Source: Conchocele bisecta
Lineage: Eukaryota > Mollusca > Bivalvia > Lucinida > Thyasiridae
Length of the DNA stretch: 64,000 nucleotides
NCBI GenBank assembly: GCA_029237695.1
Contig: JAQRGA010000182.1
Span: 1-64,000, forward strand
Direction: 5' to 3'
Shown here: positions 12,524-24,426 of the stretch, piece by piece
Position numbering within the stretch: position 1 is the first letter of the stretch
How the letters are laid out: each line of letters begins with the position of its first letter
Made by a program: the position numbers and the translations under genes
The notes under the pieces: generated by a model
What the model was told of the DNA's origin: nothing
Seen by the model: only the letters and a program-made list of their open reading frames with translations
Databases searched by the model: none

Positions 12524-12814
12524 AATTATATGGATTGCTTCCTGCTTTTACGACATCATGTCCAGGAATATCGCACACCATCAATGGTAAAACAATTCCG
12601 TCCAATAAACACTCCAGAATATGTCCAAAATAATAATATCACTGATAATCTGTAAGAAATGTTCGCCATGTTTTTACAACCTCGTTTTGGTTACAGCTGG
12701 CCCACATTGCTTCGCATCACAACAAATCCATTGCGCAACGGTACGTGTATGTCACGTGCTAAATTCCAAAATGGCGCCAACGTCTGTGGGGATAACTCGG
12801 ACGAAGATATTACA

Positions 12815-13690
12815 ATGGAACCTCTCTGAACCAGACACCATGGGAGTTCCCCAGCACAGTGGAGCCTCTCTAAACCAGACACCCTGTGAGTTCCCCAACA
12901 CAGTGGAGCATCTCTAAACCAGACACCCTGGGAGTTCCCCAGCACAGTGGAACCTCTCTAAACCAGACACCCTGGGAGTTCCTCAGCACAGTGGAACCTC
13001 TCTAAACCAGACACCCTGGGAGTTCCCCAGCACAGTGCAACCTCTCTAAACCAGACACCCTGGGAGTTCCTCAGCACAGTGGAACCTCTCTAAACCAGAC
13101 ACCATGGGAGTTCCTCAGCACAGTGGAACCTCTCTAAACCAGACACCCTGGGAGTTCCTCAGCACAGTGGAACCTCCCTAAACCAGACACCCTGGCAGGT
13201 CCCCAGCACAATGGAACTTCCCTAAACCAGACACCCTGGGAGGTCCCCAGCACAGTGGAACCTCCCTAAACCAGACACCCTGGGAGGTCCCCAGCACAGT
13301 GGAACCTCTCTAAACAAGACACCATGGGAGGTCCCCAGCACAGTGGAACCTCTCTAAACCAGACACCCTGGGAGGTCCCCAGCAAAGTGTAGCCTCCCTA
13401 AATCAGACACCATGTGACGTCCCCAGCACAGTGGAAGCCCCCTAAACCAGACAGACTGGCAGGTCCCCAGCACAGTGGAACCTCTCTAAACCAGACACAA
13501 TGGGAGGTCCCCAGCACAATGGAACCTCCCTAAACAAGACGCCCTGGGAGGTCCCCAGCACAGTGAAACCTCCCTAAACCAGACACCCTGGGAGGTCCCC
13601 AGCACAGTGGAACCTCCCTAAACCAGACACCCTGGGAGGTCCCAAGCACAATGGAACCTTTCTAAACCACACACCCTGTGATGTCCCCAG
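12815..13690. repeat. 44-bp minisatellite, about 20 units
   Basis: Unit 'ccagacaccctgggagtt|ccccagcacagtgga|acctctctaaa'. A shift from GAGTTCC to GAGGTCC along the array marks older and newer blocks. A lone unit-like segment lies at 37.79-37.83 kb, suggesting the unit derives from a dispersed transposon terminus. Confidence 0.95.
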
Positions 13691-13769
13691 AGTGGCTAGT
13701 TTAGAGAGTTCCCACTGCGTTTGTGTTTGTAAATGTGAAACAGACGAAAATCATTACATCAATTTACAT

Positions 13770-13970
13770 GTGGTTGTGGGATGTATGACCAGTGTAGCTC
13801 CTGATCAAACAGCACACTCGTGTAGACTTATAACGATCTAAATTACTTGTTAGCTTGATAACGGGTGTTTCATTGATGACATGGCGAACAGTGTATATCC
13901 TGATCTGGATCTACACTGGTCGTAAAACCCAGAATCCCCATTTCTCCAGACACAGCCACAAATTCGACAG
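13770..13970. mobile_element. dispersed repeat, family D copy 1
   Basis: Contains 'gtgtagctcctgatcaaa', 'ggcgaacagtg' and 'gatctggatctacactgg'. Other copies: 21400-21515, 25213-25310, 48117-48240, 59090-59215, 59420-59620, 59945-60170, 62695-62940. Some show the ends as inverted partners ('ttgatgaaatggcgaacagt' ... 'ccagtgtagatccag'). No coding capacity. Confidence 0.7.
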
Positions 13971-14054
13971 ATACAAATCTGAAAACATTTGTACACATAC
14001 TATAAAATAAATAGTATTTATTTATTCGCGATAATTCGCGATAATTGTACGTAG

Positions 14055-17000
14055 ATGTTCATCCTATATGTGTTGTTCTACAACGTTATATCATCCTGTT
14101 CCACAGCGTTATGTCATCCTATATGTGTTGTTCTACAGCGGTATGTCATCCTATATGTGTTGTTCTACAGCGTTATGTCATCCTATATGTGTTGCGTTAT
14201 GTCATCCTATATGTGTTGTTCTACAGCGGTATGTCATCCTATATGTGTTGTTCTACAGCGTTATGCCATCCTATATGTGTTGTTCTACAGCGGTATGTAA
14301 TCCTATATGTGTTGTTCTACAGCGGTAAGTCATCATATATGTGTTTTTATACAGCGGTATGTCATCATATATGTGTTTTTATACAGCGGTATGTCATCCT
14401 ATATGTGTTTTTATACAGCGGTATGTCATCCTATATGTGTTGTTATACAGCGTTATGTCATCCTATCTGTGTTGTTATACAGCGTTATGTCATCCTATAT
14501 GTGATGTTCTACAGCGGTATGTCATCCTATATGTATTGTTATACGGCGCAATGTCATCCTATATGTGTTGTTATACAGCGGTATGTCATCCTATATGTGT
14601 TGTTATACAGCGTTATGTCATCCTATATGTGTTGTTCTACAGCGGTATGTCATCCTATATGTGTTGTTATACAGCGTTATGTCATCCTATATGTGTTGTT
14701 ATACAGCGTTATGTCATCCTATATGTGTTGTTATACAGCGCTATGTCATCCTATATGTGTTGTTATACAGCGGTATGTCATTCTATATGTGTTGTTCTAC
14801 AGCGTTATGTCATCTTATATCTGTTGTTCTACAGCGGTATGTCTTCCTATATGTGTTGTTCTACAGCGGTATGTCATCCTATATGTGTTGTTATACAGCG
14901 GTATGTCATTCTATATGTGTTGTTCTACAGCGTTATGTCATCCTATATGTGTTGTCCTACAGCGGTATGCCATCCTATATGTGTTGTTCTACAGCGGTAT
15001 GTCATCCTATATGTGTTGTTCTACAGCGTTATGTCATCCTATATGTGTTGTTCTACAGGGGTATGTCAACCTATATGTGTTGTTTTACAGCCTTATGTCA
15101 TCCTATATGTGTTGTTCTACAGCGTTATGTCATCCTATATGTGTTGTTATACAGCTGTGTGTCATCCTATATGTGTTGTTATACAGCGTTATGTCATCCT
15201 ATGTGTGTTGTTATACAGCGGTATGTCATCCTATATGTGTTGTTCTACAGCGGTATGTAATCCTATATGTGTTGTTCTACAGCGGTATGTCATCCTATAT
15301 GTGTTGTTATACAGCGTTATGTCATCCTATATGTGTTGTTCTACAGCGGTATGTCATCCTATATGTGTTGTTCTACAGCGTTATGTCATCCTATATGTGT
15401 TGTTCTACAGCGGTATGTAATCCTATATGTGTTGTTCTACAGCGGTATGTCATCCTATATGTGTTGTTATACAGCGTTATGTCATCCTATATGTGTTGTT
15501 CTACAGCGTTATGTCATCCTATATGTGGTGTTCTACAGTGTTATGTCATCCTGTATGTGTTGTTCTACAGCGGTATGTCATCCTATATGTGTTGTTCTAC
15601 AGCGGTATGTCATCCTATATGTGTTGTTCTACAGCGGTATGTCATCCTATATGTGTTGTTATACAGCGGTATGTCATCCTATATGTGTTTTTATACAGCG
15701 GTATGTCATCGTAAATGTGTTTTTATACAGCGGTATGTCATCCTATATGTGTTGTTATACAGCGTTATGTCATCCTATCTGTGTTGTTATACAGCGTTAT
15801 GTCATCCTATATGTGTTGTTCTACAGCGGTATGTCATCCTATATGTCTGTTATACAGCGGTATGTCATCCTATATGTGTTGTTATACAGCGTTATGTCAT
15901 CATATATGTGTTGTTATACAGCGGTATGTCATCCTATATGTGTTGTTATACAGCCTTATGTCATCCTATATGTGTTGTTATACAGCGGTATGCCATCCTA
16001 TATGTGTTGGTCTACAGCGTTATGTCATCCTATATGTGTTGTTCTACAGCGGTTGTTATACAGCGTTATGTCATCCTATATGTGTTGTTCTACAGCGTTA
16101 AGTCATCCTATATGTGTTGTTCTCCAGTGTTATATCATCCTATATGTGTTGTTCTACAGCGGTATGTCATCCTATATGTGTTGTTCTACAGCGGTATGTC
16201 ATCCTATATGTGTTGTTCTACAGCGTTATGTCATCCTATATGTGTTGTTATACAGCGGTATGTCATCCTATATGTGTTGTTATACAGCGTTATGTCATCC
16301 TATATGTGTTGTTATACAGCGGTATGTCATCCTATATATGTTGTTCTACAGCGTTATGTCATCCTATATGTGTTGTTCTACAGGGGTATGTCAACCTATA
16401 TGTGTTGTTATACAGCCTTATGTCATCCTATATGTGTTGTTCTACAGCGTTATGTCATCCTATATGTGTTGTTATACAGCGGTATGTCATCCTATATGTG
16501 TTGTTATACAGCGTTATGTCATCCTATATGTGTTGTTATACAGCGGTATGTCATCCTATATGTGTTGTTATACAGCGGTATGTCATCCTATATGTGTTGT
16601 TATACAGCGTTACGTCATCCTATATGTGTTGTTATACAGCGGTATGTCATCCTATATGTGTTGTTATACAGCGGTATGTCATCCTATATGTGTTGTTATA
16701 CAGCGTTATGTCATCCTATATGTGTCGGTCTACAGCGTTATGTCATCCTATATGTGTTGTTCTACAGCGTTGTGTCATCCTATATGTATTGGTCTACAGC
16801 GGTATGTCATCCTATATGTGTTGTTCTACAGCGTTATGTCATCCTATATGTGTTGTTCTACAGCGGTATGTCATCCTATATGTGTTGTTATACAGCGGTA
16901 TGTCATCCTATATGTGTTGTTCTACTGCGTTATGTCATCCTATATGTGTTGTTCTACAGCGTTATGTCATCCTATATGTGTTGTTCTACAGCGTTATGTC

Positions 17001-17157
17001 ATCCTGTATGTGTTGTTCTACAGCGGTATGTCATCCTATATGTGTTGTTCTACAGCGGTATGTCATCCTATATGTGTTGTTCTACAGCGGTATGTCATCC
17101 TATGTGTGTTGTTCTACAGCGTTATGTCATCCTATATGTATTGGTCTACAGCGCTAT
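14055..17157. repeat. 3.1-kb minisatellite of a 32-bp unit, about 95 copies
   Basis: Unit 'atgtcatcctatatgtg|ttgttctacagcggt'. Variation is confined to a few positions (ttcta/ttata, cggt/cgtt), and a few units are shortened. The unit lacks stops in any plus frame, so all three frames stay open for hundreds of codons although 32 is not a multiple of 3. These are not genes. Each unit carries an acceptor-like 'ttgttctacag' and a donor-like 'GGTATGT' (see findings). Confidence 0.97.
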
Positions 17158-17249
17158 GTGGCAACGCATGTACAAAGTATACAAGGGAGGATATGGGAGA
17201 AAAGATGCATCCACGTGCAAATCATATATCTTAAAGCCGTAAATCTTAC

Positions 17250-17552
17250 TACTGTCTGTTCCACGTTTTTTGTTTTATTTCTAGACGAATTTTCAAAATC
17301 GAACTTTTGTTTCTTAGTTACATCATTTCCAAATTATCTCACCAGGTTTCGGAGTCAATTTTCAATTATTGACGTTTTTCCACCCTCCATGACACTTAAC
17401 TCACCAGCTCCATATAAAATCCCTAGGAATTTCACCAAATAATTTATTTTGGGGAGGGTGAATATTTTGTTATTGATGTAAAAGTACATTTTTCAGATTA
17501 ATATGTTTAATGGCCAAAAGTGCGTCGGCAGCAAAACGTGGAACAGACAGTA
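17250..17552. mobile_element. 300-bp MITE with ACTGTCTGTTCCACGT termini
   Basis: Terminal inverted repeats TACTGTCTGTTCCACGTTTT and complement, flanking AT-rich sequence without coding potential. A lone right terminus is seen near 53655-53700 ('cgtcggcagcga...gaacagacagta'). Confidence 0.7.
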
Positions 17553-17795
17553 TGATTCACACATAGGGCAAGTAATCTGGTGTAATAAAAGTGCCTGGTG
17601 CGGGATCAGGACATTTTCCTTAATAGTCAGTGTCAGAAAGTGAAAAAACATGCATTGCTGAACGTTTTGCTCTAGTCTTGAATTGTGTGTTTATTTTCAT
17701 TCTGTGACACTGTATAATTATGACCTTGCTCTTGAATGAACAAAGCACTCATACTAATCAATAAAAACAGGCATAACGTGAATACTACTTTCAGA

Positions 17796-18968
17796 GTTTC
17801 ACGAAACCTGCCCAAATTTTACTGACTGCAATATAAACAATGCAAAAACAATATATTTTTCGATAATATAAAATTTTATCAAATTTAAGAATGGACCTTT
17901 TTATATTTCGTGAAATTTTGTCAAATATTGATTTTAATACGAACAAGAGTGCCAGAAGTCACAAAATACGCCCGTCGAAGATGGGCCAGATAGCGAAGAT
18001 GCAGAAATGTGAAGCTGTCACCAAGGCAAGAAACATTAATGAACATTTGAAAATCTATAGCATTATTTCTTCCTATCGTTGAGTTAAACATGTATACTAA
18101 TTTAGGTAGAGATGTACAAAGTAGAAAGTATATAGAATTGGATACAAAAATGTAGAAAAAATGCCTAAGTTAAAAAGGTGATATTTTTATTAAAACATAT
18201 TTTTTCGGCATAAAAACACCAAGGTGCACAGTCTTCAATATGTGTAGAAGACGTGTGTATAGTTTCAGAACGATTGACTGAACGGTTTCAGAGGAGTTGT
18301 GTCACAAACTATGTACCCTATATAGAATTGAATACAAAAATGTAGAACAAAATGGCTAAGTTAAAAAAATGATATTTTTGTTCAAAAATATTTTTTCGGC
18401 ATAAAAACACCAAGGTGCACATCTTCAATATGTGTAGCAGACGTGTATAGTTTCAGATCGATCGACTGAACGGTTTCTGAGGAGTTGTGTACACAAACTG
18501 TGCACTTTTTCTGTCCGCCGCCAACCCCGCGGTAAAACATAATTTTTTAAAAACGGTCGTATAAAAATGAGTTCTCTATGGGAATTTAACATGGGGAAAA
18601 AGAGGTGGAGAACCTGGAGGATGAGTCGAGAAACGAAACATTTTGGAAATTGGTTCTGAAACCTAGCTAAATAGCTTGGAAATGATCCAACTAAGAAAAT
18701 AAAAGTTACATTTTGAAAATCGGTCCACTATTTCTGAAATGTCCCCATGTTAAATCCCCATAGACATATTCACTAAGATGTCTATGACTATGGGGATTTA
18801 ACATTGTGGAAATTGTTTTTTCGCAATAAAATCAATATTATTGGACAAAATTTCACGAAATAAAAGTTGGCTCATTCTTAAATTTTGCTATAGTTTAATA
18901 TTATGGACACAAATATTGTTTTTACGTTGTTTATATAGCCGTACAATTTGAGCAGGTTTCGTGAAACG
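17796..18968. mobile_element. 1.17-kb non-autonomous DNA transposon with long terminal inverted repeats
   Basis: Ends are inverted over about 100 bp: 'gtttcacgaaacctgccc...' on the left and '...gagcaggtttcgtgaaac' on the right. The interior has a roughly 190-bp direct duplication (around 18.12-18.49 kb, sharing 'ttttttcggcataaaaac' and 'caccaaggtgcaca') and an inner palindrome 'ctatggggatttaacat'. No transposase. The right end stops about 30 bp before the LDLa exon acceptor at 18998. Confidence 0.7.
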
Positions 18969-18999
18969 GACAGTAATCGCTTGTATATTATTCCTCCAG

Positions 19000-19113
19000 T
19001 GGTGTTGTCATGCCCACCGTCTCAGTTTTCGTGCCTGTCGGTGCCGGGCCAGTGTATAAACATGTCCCAAGTCCAGGACGGATATCCGCACTGTGACGAC
19101 GCCTCCGACGAAG
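19000..19113 (+). CDS. LDL-receptor class A-like exon (copy 1, intact)
   Basis: A 114-bp exon between acceptor 'attcctccag' (ending 18999) and donor 'gtaaac' (19114). It starts with two bases of a split codon and ends with one (phase 1-1), so it is cassette-like. The 38 codons read SCPPSQFSCLSVPGQCIN...HCDDASDEG. This is the LDLa pattern C-x-x-x-QFxC...GQCI...C-D-D-x-S-D-E, whose acidic residues bind calcium in the family. Expected extracellular. The tandem copy at 22729 has a stop, so this is the only intact LDLa exon in the window. Protein partners are unknown. Confidence 0.75.
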
Positions 19114-20024
19114 GTAAACATCCGGGTTTAAAGATGGGGTCCCGTACATCAGGATGTACTGTAGGGGTTATCTTTTATTGTTTCAACAATTAGATGTGTC
19201 ATTAATATGCACACATTAGCATTTAATATGTATTTCCTGGTACACTTATTGGCATGCATTATTTTGCCTTATTTTTATGACAGATTACAAAAATGTTCAG
19301 GTTATGAACTTATGAGAGATAACCGCGTTTTCTCAAAATATTAACACAAATCAGTATGTATTCAAAGAAAATCAATATTTATTCGTATAATGCATTTTCT
19401 GGTGTACAATAATTATACTTTATAAGATATCGACAACAGTCGTAATTGTTGATGCACATAATTTATTTAAATAATTAAGACTAATCAGCATTTCTTCACA
19501 TGTATATACACTGGTGATCACCACTACTGACACGCAGTTATACGAATATTAGTTAATACTGTGTAAAACAACAGAAACTGTCGATGTGAAAAACATGTGG
19601 AATAGTACGGTATTAGGTACGGTACCCACTTAATTTCCATAACCATGTATTTTACATACTTTGAGGGCACCAACCTTTAATTCAGGTGGAAAAAGTATAC
19701 GGACACAGCTCTGGTAATGCATTCCTTATCGCACCGGCGTTTACTGCCGATATTGATTTCGAAAAATGTATTATTTTTCTTAAATGACATTCAATTTTGA
19801 CACAAAATCCACAGCTCATTTCCGCATTGCTGAGAATTTTGAGTAAACTTTTGACGTCATTTGTCGGCAAATATGACGGATTTTGACAATGGATATCGGC
19901 GGAATACGGCGATGCGATAAGGAAGTTAATCCCAAGTGAAGTTTGTGTAAACGCACTGTATGGGAATACACACATGTACACACTATTAGCGATTTGGATT
20001 TGATTGCAAACTGACACATATAGA

Positions 20025-20350
20025 GAATAGTAGGTTAGGTTGTGCCATGGGATGGGAACATATATGGCAAGGCTTAGGAAACGGGATGGGCGAGGCTCTG
20101 CCGTGCCACGCCAGATAGTTTTCGCATTCACGGCACTAACCTACTATTCCGTCTATTTATCCCGTCAACACCTGCAAATAACTTTAAAATGCCAAAAATA
20201 ACCCCAGCCCCATCCTCAAAATCGGAGAATCAACTAGTATGACAACCGCACATATTCATGCGCAGTGATTAGGACGTATTGACATGATATCAAAAATGTT
20301 TCACGGCCCCGTGTTTCACGGCACATACGCACTGTGTTGACGGGATAAAT
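20025..20350 (+). mobile_element. two-part fold-back element, copy 4
   Basis: Inside duplication copy 1. The hairpin has a rearranged left arm ('gttgtgccatgggatggg'); the second part ends GTGTTGACGGGATAAAT. Its counterpart is 23880-24190. Confidence 0.85.
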
Positions 20351-20584
20351 TGAAATCCTCTGCATCTACATTGTCGACTATTATCAAAACGGACCTGTCC
20401 AAATACTGATCCATTCCAACAACGGACCCATCCAAAACGAACCCAGTCTGATCGAAACGGCAATTTGGACTATTCAAAGCGGGACACATTGGCCCACGTT
20501 TCGAGACGTTCCGCGTGCCATAGTAATTCCTCGACACTATGCTGCCCTTTGTAATAAACCCAAATTCGGGTTAATTGTAAATAG

Positions 20585-20874
20585 AGAATAGTAGGTTAGT
20601 GCCGTGAATGGGACAAATATCTGGCAAGTCGGTTAGGAAACGGAAAGGGCGAGGCTCTGCCGAGCACATCCCGTTTCCGAGCCGCGCCAGATATTTTTCC
20701 CAATCACGGTACTAACCTACTATTCTCTTTATCCCGTCAACACCTACTTGCTTTAAAATGCAAAAAAAATAAAATCCCAGCCACCTCACATATTCATACG
20801 CGGTGATTACGTCGTATTGACAGGATATCAAAAATGTTTCATGGCACATACGCACTGTCGTCTTCACGGGATAA
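20585..20874 (+). mobile_element. two-part fold-back element, copy 5
   Basis: Inside duplication copy 1. Right terminus altered ('gtcgtcttcacgggata'). Counterpart 24427-24710. Confidence 0.85.
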
Positions 20875-20972
20875 TATTTTAGACGCGGTTTAGTGCAACA
20901 AGTACAATTGAGTAATCATTCAAATCACGCGCTCAGTATTTCCAAGTTATTCGTTGTATTTTTGCATTACAG

Positions 20973-21125
20973 TAAAACTGATTGAAGATGAATGCATTCC
21001 ATTCCACGAATGTCGCGGTTTGTGAGCATGCGACATATTCCTGAACCATTCCGTATGCGACAACGGACCGTGCGCATGTGCATCTGGATATTATGGACAC
21101 CGGAACCGGAAACAGTGCATTCGCC
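20973..21125 (+). pseudogene. EGF/EB-like exon, copy 1, broken
   Basis: A 153-bp phase-1 exon after 'tgcattacag'. The frame reads DECIPFHECRGL-stop-ACDIFLN...CDNGPCACASGYYGHRN...C, a six-cysteine EGF/EB-like module. Two lesions are visible: an in-frame TGA at 21023-21025, and a donor where the expected C|GTGAGT is C|ATGAGT (21126-21127). The TGA is shared with copy 2 (24858-24860) and so predates the duplication. The donor change is private to copy 1. Confidence 0.7.
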
Positions 21126-21280
21126 ATGAGTACATATCGTAATATAACTACGTATATTTGCGGGGTTTTATTCTCCTAGAAAGAGCTAACACAGGTCACT
21201 ATATATTTAGGGAATATTCTTGGTGCATCTGATAAACACTCGGACTCGATCATATATGTGGCTATGACTGGAGATATAGA

Positions 21281-21400
21281 GAATAGTAGGTTAGTGCCGT
21301 GAATGGGAAAACATATCTGGCAAGGCTTAGGAAACGGGATGGGTGAGGCTCTGCCGAGCACATCCCGTTTCCGTGCCGCGTCATATATTTCCGCGCCAGG
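21281..21400 (+). mobile_element. two-part fold-back element, copy 6 (right-truncated)
   Basis: Only the left hairpin, broken within its 3' stem, where family D sequence takes over (21400-21515). Same junction type as in copy 9, so it predates the duplication. Confidence 0.8.
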
Positions 21401-21515
21401 TGTTTCATTGATGGAATGGCGAACAGTGCAGATCCTGATCAGACTGTGCGGATGTATAGGCTGATCTGGATCTACACTGGTCGCAAAACCTATATTTGTC
21501 AGAGCCATATATCAG
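21400..21515. mobile_element. family D repeat, copy 2
   Basis: 'gcgaacagtgcagatcctg', 'cagactgtgcggatg' and 'gatctggatctacactgg' in order. The stretch 21516-21815 shows no gene. Confidence 0.7.
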
Positions 21516-21819
21516 ACTGCACGAATGTATAACTGAACAAGCATCATTTATCGTGACGGTCAGACATAAAGCCCGCCCCTGAATTACCTCCCTTATCATC
21601 AAGCAGTTTGCTCGTCGAAATTCAATTAGAAAATACTGAATATTTTCATGAAATGTCGTGGAAACATGTGAGAAATACAGAGCACATAATTCCGCATGTG
21701 CACTGATCGGTCTGTCAAAATTCAACAGCCAATGTAATCATTACCAGCATGGTCGTGTTTCACTGAACATCAAACATTACCTTATTGTTGACTGTTATTC
21801 GTTTACAATTACAACATAA

Positions 21820-22165
21820 GCGGCGGAACCGGGAAATTATTGGGGTGGGGCCAAATCTTGAGGGGGTTCTGGGACATGCTCCCCTGCAAATATTTTAAAT
21901 CTAAGAGGCGTGAAACGCCATTTCCTGTTTTCTCAGGTCCCAGTATTGAGTGCCCAAAGGGCCCGATGTTTCTAGGTTGTCCGGGGACATGCTCCCCCGG
22001 AACTTTTTGAAATCTGATAGGCGTGAAACGCAATTTCCCGCATTCTCAGCAAGTTTGAGGATGAGAAAATGTACTTTATTACAGAATTATTGAGGGGGTC
22101 AGGCCCACCAAGAAAATTATTGGGGGGGGGGGTTCAGGGCCCCCAGCCCCGCACGCCGGCCCTGT
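21820..22165 (-). repeat. G-rich dispersed repeat with internal duplication
   Basis: Two internal units share 'aggcgtgaaacgc', 'tttcccgcattctcag' and 'gggacatgctcccc'. It ends in a run of ten Gs followed by 'ttcagggcccccagcccc'. A shortened copy lies at 25605-25910. A similar poly-G/poly-C-bounded repeat is at 26990-27300. Confidence 0.55.
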
Positions 22166-22217
22166 ACAATCATTGTCATGTATCACTGGTAGTATGACAA
22201 CCACGATGCACGTGCAG

Positions 22218-22347
22218 GTACGTTAGATGACAGCTGTGACGTGCACTCGGATTGTGATAGCGTCATAAACAGCACGCAATGTTAGAAACAGACATAACCA
22301 GTGCCTTCCGGGGCATTTGAAAGAAAACGTGAGGTCATGTAGACCCG
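22218..22347 (+). pseudogene. EB-module exon, copy 1, broken
   Basis: Counterpart of the intact exon at 25923-26051. Reads DDSCDVHSDCDSVINSTQC, then a TAG at 22283-22285 where copy 2 has TGG (Trp). A further 1-bp insertion follows ('gacataacc' against 'gacctgcc'), making the exon 130 instead of 129 bp. Donor G|GTACGT is intact. Confidence 0.8.
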
Positions 22348-22728
22348 GTACGTATTCTATTGCATACAATGTACACAACCGCCTGTGTTAATATTGCCAA
22401 GACTGTCAACGTCGTTTCTGATCTATAGGCAATGCCAGCTCGCAATCAAACCATTCGATTGATTGAGCCTGAGCTGGACCAAATTTCACGAAATAAAATA
22501 TAGGCCCTACATTTTATTTCGTGAAATTTGGTCCAATATTGATTGTATTGCGAAAAAACAATTTCCACATGTTAAATCCCCATAGACATCTTAGTGAATG
22601 CTCATTCTTAAATTTTGCTATAGTTTAATATTATGGACAACAATATGGTTTAACGTTGTTTATATAGCCGTAAAATGTGGGCAGGTTTCGTGAAACGGAC
22701 CGTAATCGCTTGTATATTATTCCTCCAG

Positions 22729-22842
22729 TTGTGTTGCCATGCCCGCCGCCGCAGTTTTCTTGCCTGTCGGTGCCGGGCCAGTGTATAAACATGTCCCAAG
22801 TCCAGGACTGACATGCGCACTGTGACGACGCCTCCGACGAAG
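22729..22842 (+). pseudogene. LDLa-like exon, copy 2, broken by one stop
   Basis: Same 114-bp length, acceptor and donor as 19000-19113. A TGA at 22809-22811 replaces the GGA codon of copy 1 (VQD-stop-HAHCDDASDE). The rest of the frame is intact, so the lesion looks recent. Confidence 0.8.
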
Positions 22843-22923
22843 GTAAACATCCGGGTTTAAAGATGGGGTCCTGTACATCAGGATGTACTGTAGGGGTTAT
22901 CTTTTATTGTTTCAACCATTAGA

Positions 22924-23070
22924 TGTGTCATTAATATGCACACATTAGATGTGTCATTAATATACACATTAGATGTGTCATTAATATACACACTTAGATG
23001 TGTCATTAATATACACACATTAGATGTGTCATTAATATACACACATTAGATGTGTCATTAATATACACAC
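22924..23070. repeat. short minisatellite 'attagatgtgtcattaat'
   Basis: About six units of 24-27 bp. Copy 1 of the duplication has a single unit at the same place, so expansion followed duplication. Confidence 0.9.
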
Positions 23071-23879
23071 ATTAGCATTTAATTTGTATTACCTGGTACA
23101 CTTATTGGCATGCATTATTTTGCCTTATTTTTATGACAGATTACAAAAATGTTCAGGTTATGAACTTATGAGAGATAACCGCGTTTTCTCAAAATATTAA
23201 CACAAATCAGTATGTATTGAAAGAAAATCAATATTTATTCGTATAATGCATTTTCTGATGTACAATAATTATACTTTATAAGATATCGACAGCAGTCGTA
23301 ATTGTTGATGCACATAATTTATTTAAATAATTAAAACTAATCAGCATTTCTTCACATGTATATACACTGGTCATCACCACTACTGACACGCTATATACGA
23401 ATATTAGTTAATACTGTGTAAAACAACAGAAACTGTCGATGTGAAAAACATGTGGAATAGTTACATCATTAGGTACGGTACCCACTTAATTTACATAACC
23501 ATGTATTTTTACATAATTTGAGGGCACCAACCTTTAATGCTGGTGGAAAAAGTGTACGGACCCAGCTCTGGTAATGCATTCCTTATCGCACCGCCGTTTA
23601 CTGCCGATATTGATTTCGAAAAATGTAATATTTTTCTTAAATGACATTCAATTTTGACACAAAATCCACAGCTCATTTCCGCATTGCTGAGAATTTTGCG
23701 TAAACTTTTGACGTCATTTGTCGGCAAATATGACGGATTTTGACAATGGATATCGGCGGAATACGGCGATGCGATAAGGAAGTTAATCCCAAGTGAAGTT
23801 TGTGTAAACGCACTGTATGGGAATACACACATGTACACACTATTAGCGATTTGGATTTGATTGCAAACTGACACATATA

Positions 23880-24190
23880 GAGAATAGTAGGTTAATGGGA
23901 AACATATATGGCAAGGCTTAGGAAACGGGATGGGCGAGGCTCTGCCGTGCCACGCCAGATAGTTTTCGCATTCACGGCACTAACCTACTATTCTATTTAT
24001 CCCGTCAACACCTGCAAATAACTTTAAAATGCCAAAAATAACCCCAGCCCCATCCTCAATATTGGAGAATCGACTAGTATGACAACCGTACATATCCATA
24101 CGCAGTGAGTAGATCGTATTGACAGGATATTAAAAATGTTTCACGGCACCGTGTTTCACGGCACATACGCACTGTGTTGACGGGGTACAT
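23880..24190 (+). mobile_element. two-part fold-back element, copy 7
   Basis: Counterpart of 20025-20350, lacking the 'gtgccgtg' part of the left arm. Confidence 0.85.
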
Positions 24191-24426
24191 TGAAATCCTC
24201 TGCATCTACATTGTCGACTATTTTCAAAACGGACCTGTCCAAATACTGATCCATTCCAACAACGGACCCATCCAAAACGGACCCAGTCTGATCGAAACGG
24301 CAATTTGGACTATCCAAAGCGGGACACATTGGCCCACGTTTCGAGACGTTCTGTGTGCCATAGTATTAATTCCTCGACACTATGCTGCCCTTTGTAATAA
24401 ACCCAAATTCGGGTTAATTGTAAATA

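Larger units (their letters stand above)
18871..22476 (+). repeat. segmental tandem duplication, copy 1
   Basis: About 3.6 kb, directly repeated at 22601-26183. The same order is present in both: TIR remnant, LDLa exon, two fold-back elements, EGF-like exon, third fold-back, family D repeat, G-rich repeat, EB exon, family J fragment. Similarity is high, with scattered indels. Confidence 0.9.

Noticed and set aside
12428..12655. Short frame starting with a signal-peptide-like MFTFLFAWFLSLFL
   Set aside because: It continues into a TGGA microsatellite (DGWMDGWMD) and has no splice or homology support.
14045..17442. Very long overlapping open frames (up to 1065 codons) in all three plus frames
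   Set aside because: They are the translation of a stop-free 32-bp minisatellite unit; no codon structure, and the three frames give the same peptide shifted.
21023..21025. Selenocysteine recoding of the shared TGA
   Set aside because: No SECIS-like hairpin noticed downstream, and the other lesions in both copies (extra TGA, lost donor) point to decay.
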